49,950 nt of DNA from Planctomycetota bacterium (GTDB lineage Bacteria > Planctomycetota > UBA1135): the NCBI GenBank assembly GCA_026421205.1, contig JAPKBM010000013.1:1-49950 (forward strand). Direction: 5' to 3'. Within the stretch, counting starts at the first letter, position 1; every line of letters starts with the position of its first letter. Below are positions 49,843 through 49,950 of the stretch, in pieces. The position numbers and the translations under genes were made by a program. The notes beneath the pieces are model-generated. The model ran no database searches. It saw only the letters and a list, made by a program, of their open reading frames with translations, and was not told the DNA's origin.

Positions 49843-49950
49843 AAGATGAACCTTAGAGGAACGAGCAAATGAAAGCTATAGAAACTTAAGGTATCGGCCC
49901 GAAGAGCGGCCAGATTCAAAAGAAGAGGCTCCGTGCTGTCTTGTGGCGAG

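Noticed and set aside
1-49950. tRNA, rRNA, CRISPR array, insertion sequence or phage genes
   Set aside because: No cloverleaf-like segment, repeat-spacer pattern, transposase or integrase motif, or terminal inverted repeat pair was found by reading all intergenic gaps; the only gap above 300 bases is the remnant region 30480-30817.

Overview
The window is one continuous bacterial stretch of about 50 kb with tightly packed genes. Many starts overlap the previous stop as ATGA or TAATG, and no rRNA, tRNA, CRISPR array or insertion sequence was recognised. The content suggests a Gram-negative bacterium with an outer membrane: a lipid A biosynthesis N-terminal-domain protein, an ArnT-like transferase, type II secretion-type pseudopilins and many lipoproteins. 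FG-GAP/ASPIC-UnbV, DUF1080 and PQQ-type sugar dehydrogenase proteins, and a C-terminal beta domain shared by the sugar dehydrogenase and a nearby gene remnant, make Planctomycetota or a relative my best guess. That is an inference and no marker gene settles it.

Layout. 1-8224: a pilus/secretion operon (TPR lipoprotein, a GspE-like ATPase with an extra N-terminal STAS domain, GspF, GspI/H/J-type pseudopilins and two tandem GspK-like paralogues). 8167-11919: a UDP-glucuronate 4-epimerase-like gene and a divergent three-gene glycolipid operon. 13297-16066: a citrate lyase-like pair, CitF and a CitD-CitE fusion. 16440-19819: a FemAB/BioF2-like acyltransferase divergent from a NodU/TobZ-like carbamoyltransferase. 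19849-21749: an Nfu-type Fe-S protein and citrate synthase. 21759-24766: a hypothetical lipoprotein and a sugar dehydrogenase.

24816-28761 is the most notable part. Two consecutive genes are each interrupted by one in-frame TGA, and in both the reading frame and protein family continue straight through it. Each TGA is followed at bacterial SECIS distance by a strong hairpin with G in the first two loop positions. The first is an exported EF-hand plus iodothyronine-deiodinase-like (thioredoxin fold) protein with Sec in GSYT-U-PPFR. The second is a lipoprotein of FG-GAP repeats, ASPIC/UnbV and a C-terminal TlpA-like thioredoxin domain, with Sec in THDL-U-SFFWR. I read them as a two-selenoprotein, cell-envelope redox operon. 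No selA, selB, selD or tRNA-Sec gene is in the window.

28806-34141: PEP carboxykinase, a gene remnant, and a PhnD-C-E-E phosphonate-type ABC transporter. 34192-37798 (minus): MoaA, an acyl desaturase and pyruvate kinase. 37816-40337: an RmlB-like dehydratase and an unusual single protein joining an RmlA-like nucleotidyltransferase to an EntD-like phosphopantetheinyl transferase. 40258-43906 (minus): a FAD amino-acid oxidase-like protein and molybdate transporter ModABC. 44053-49842: an RRM RNA-binding protein with a leader hairpin and strong terminator, a Ddl-like ATP-grasp enzyme, an ABC-F ATPase, TrhO, a DUF1080 protein and two small unknowns. PEP carboxykinase, pyruvate kinase, citrate synthase and the citrate lyase-like pair place several central-carbon enzymes together, though not in one operon. 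The left 180 bases look like a join of two unrelated sequences.
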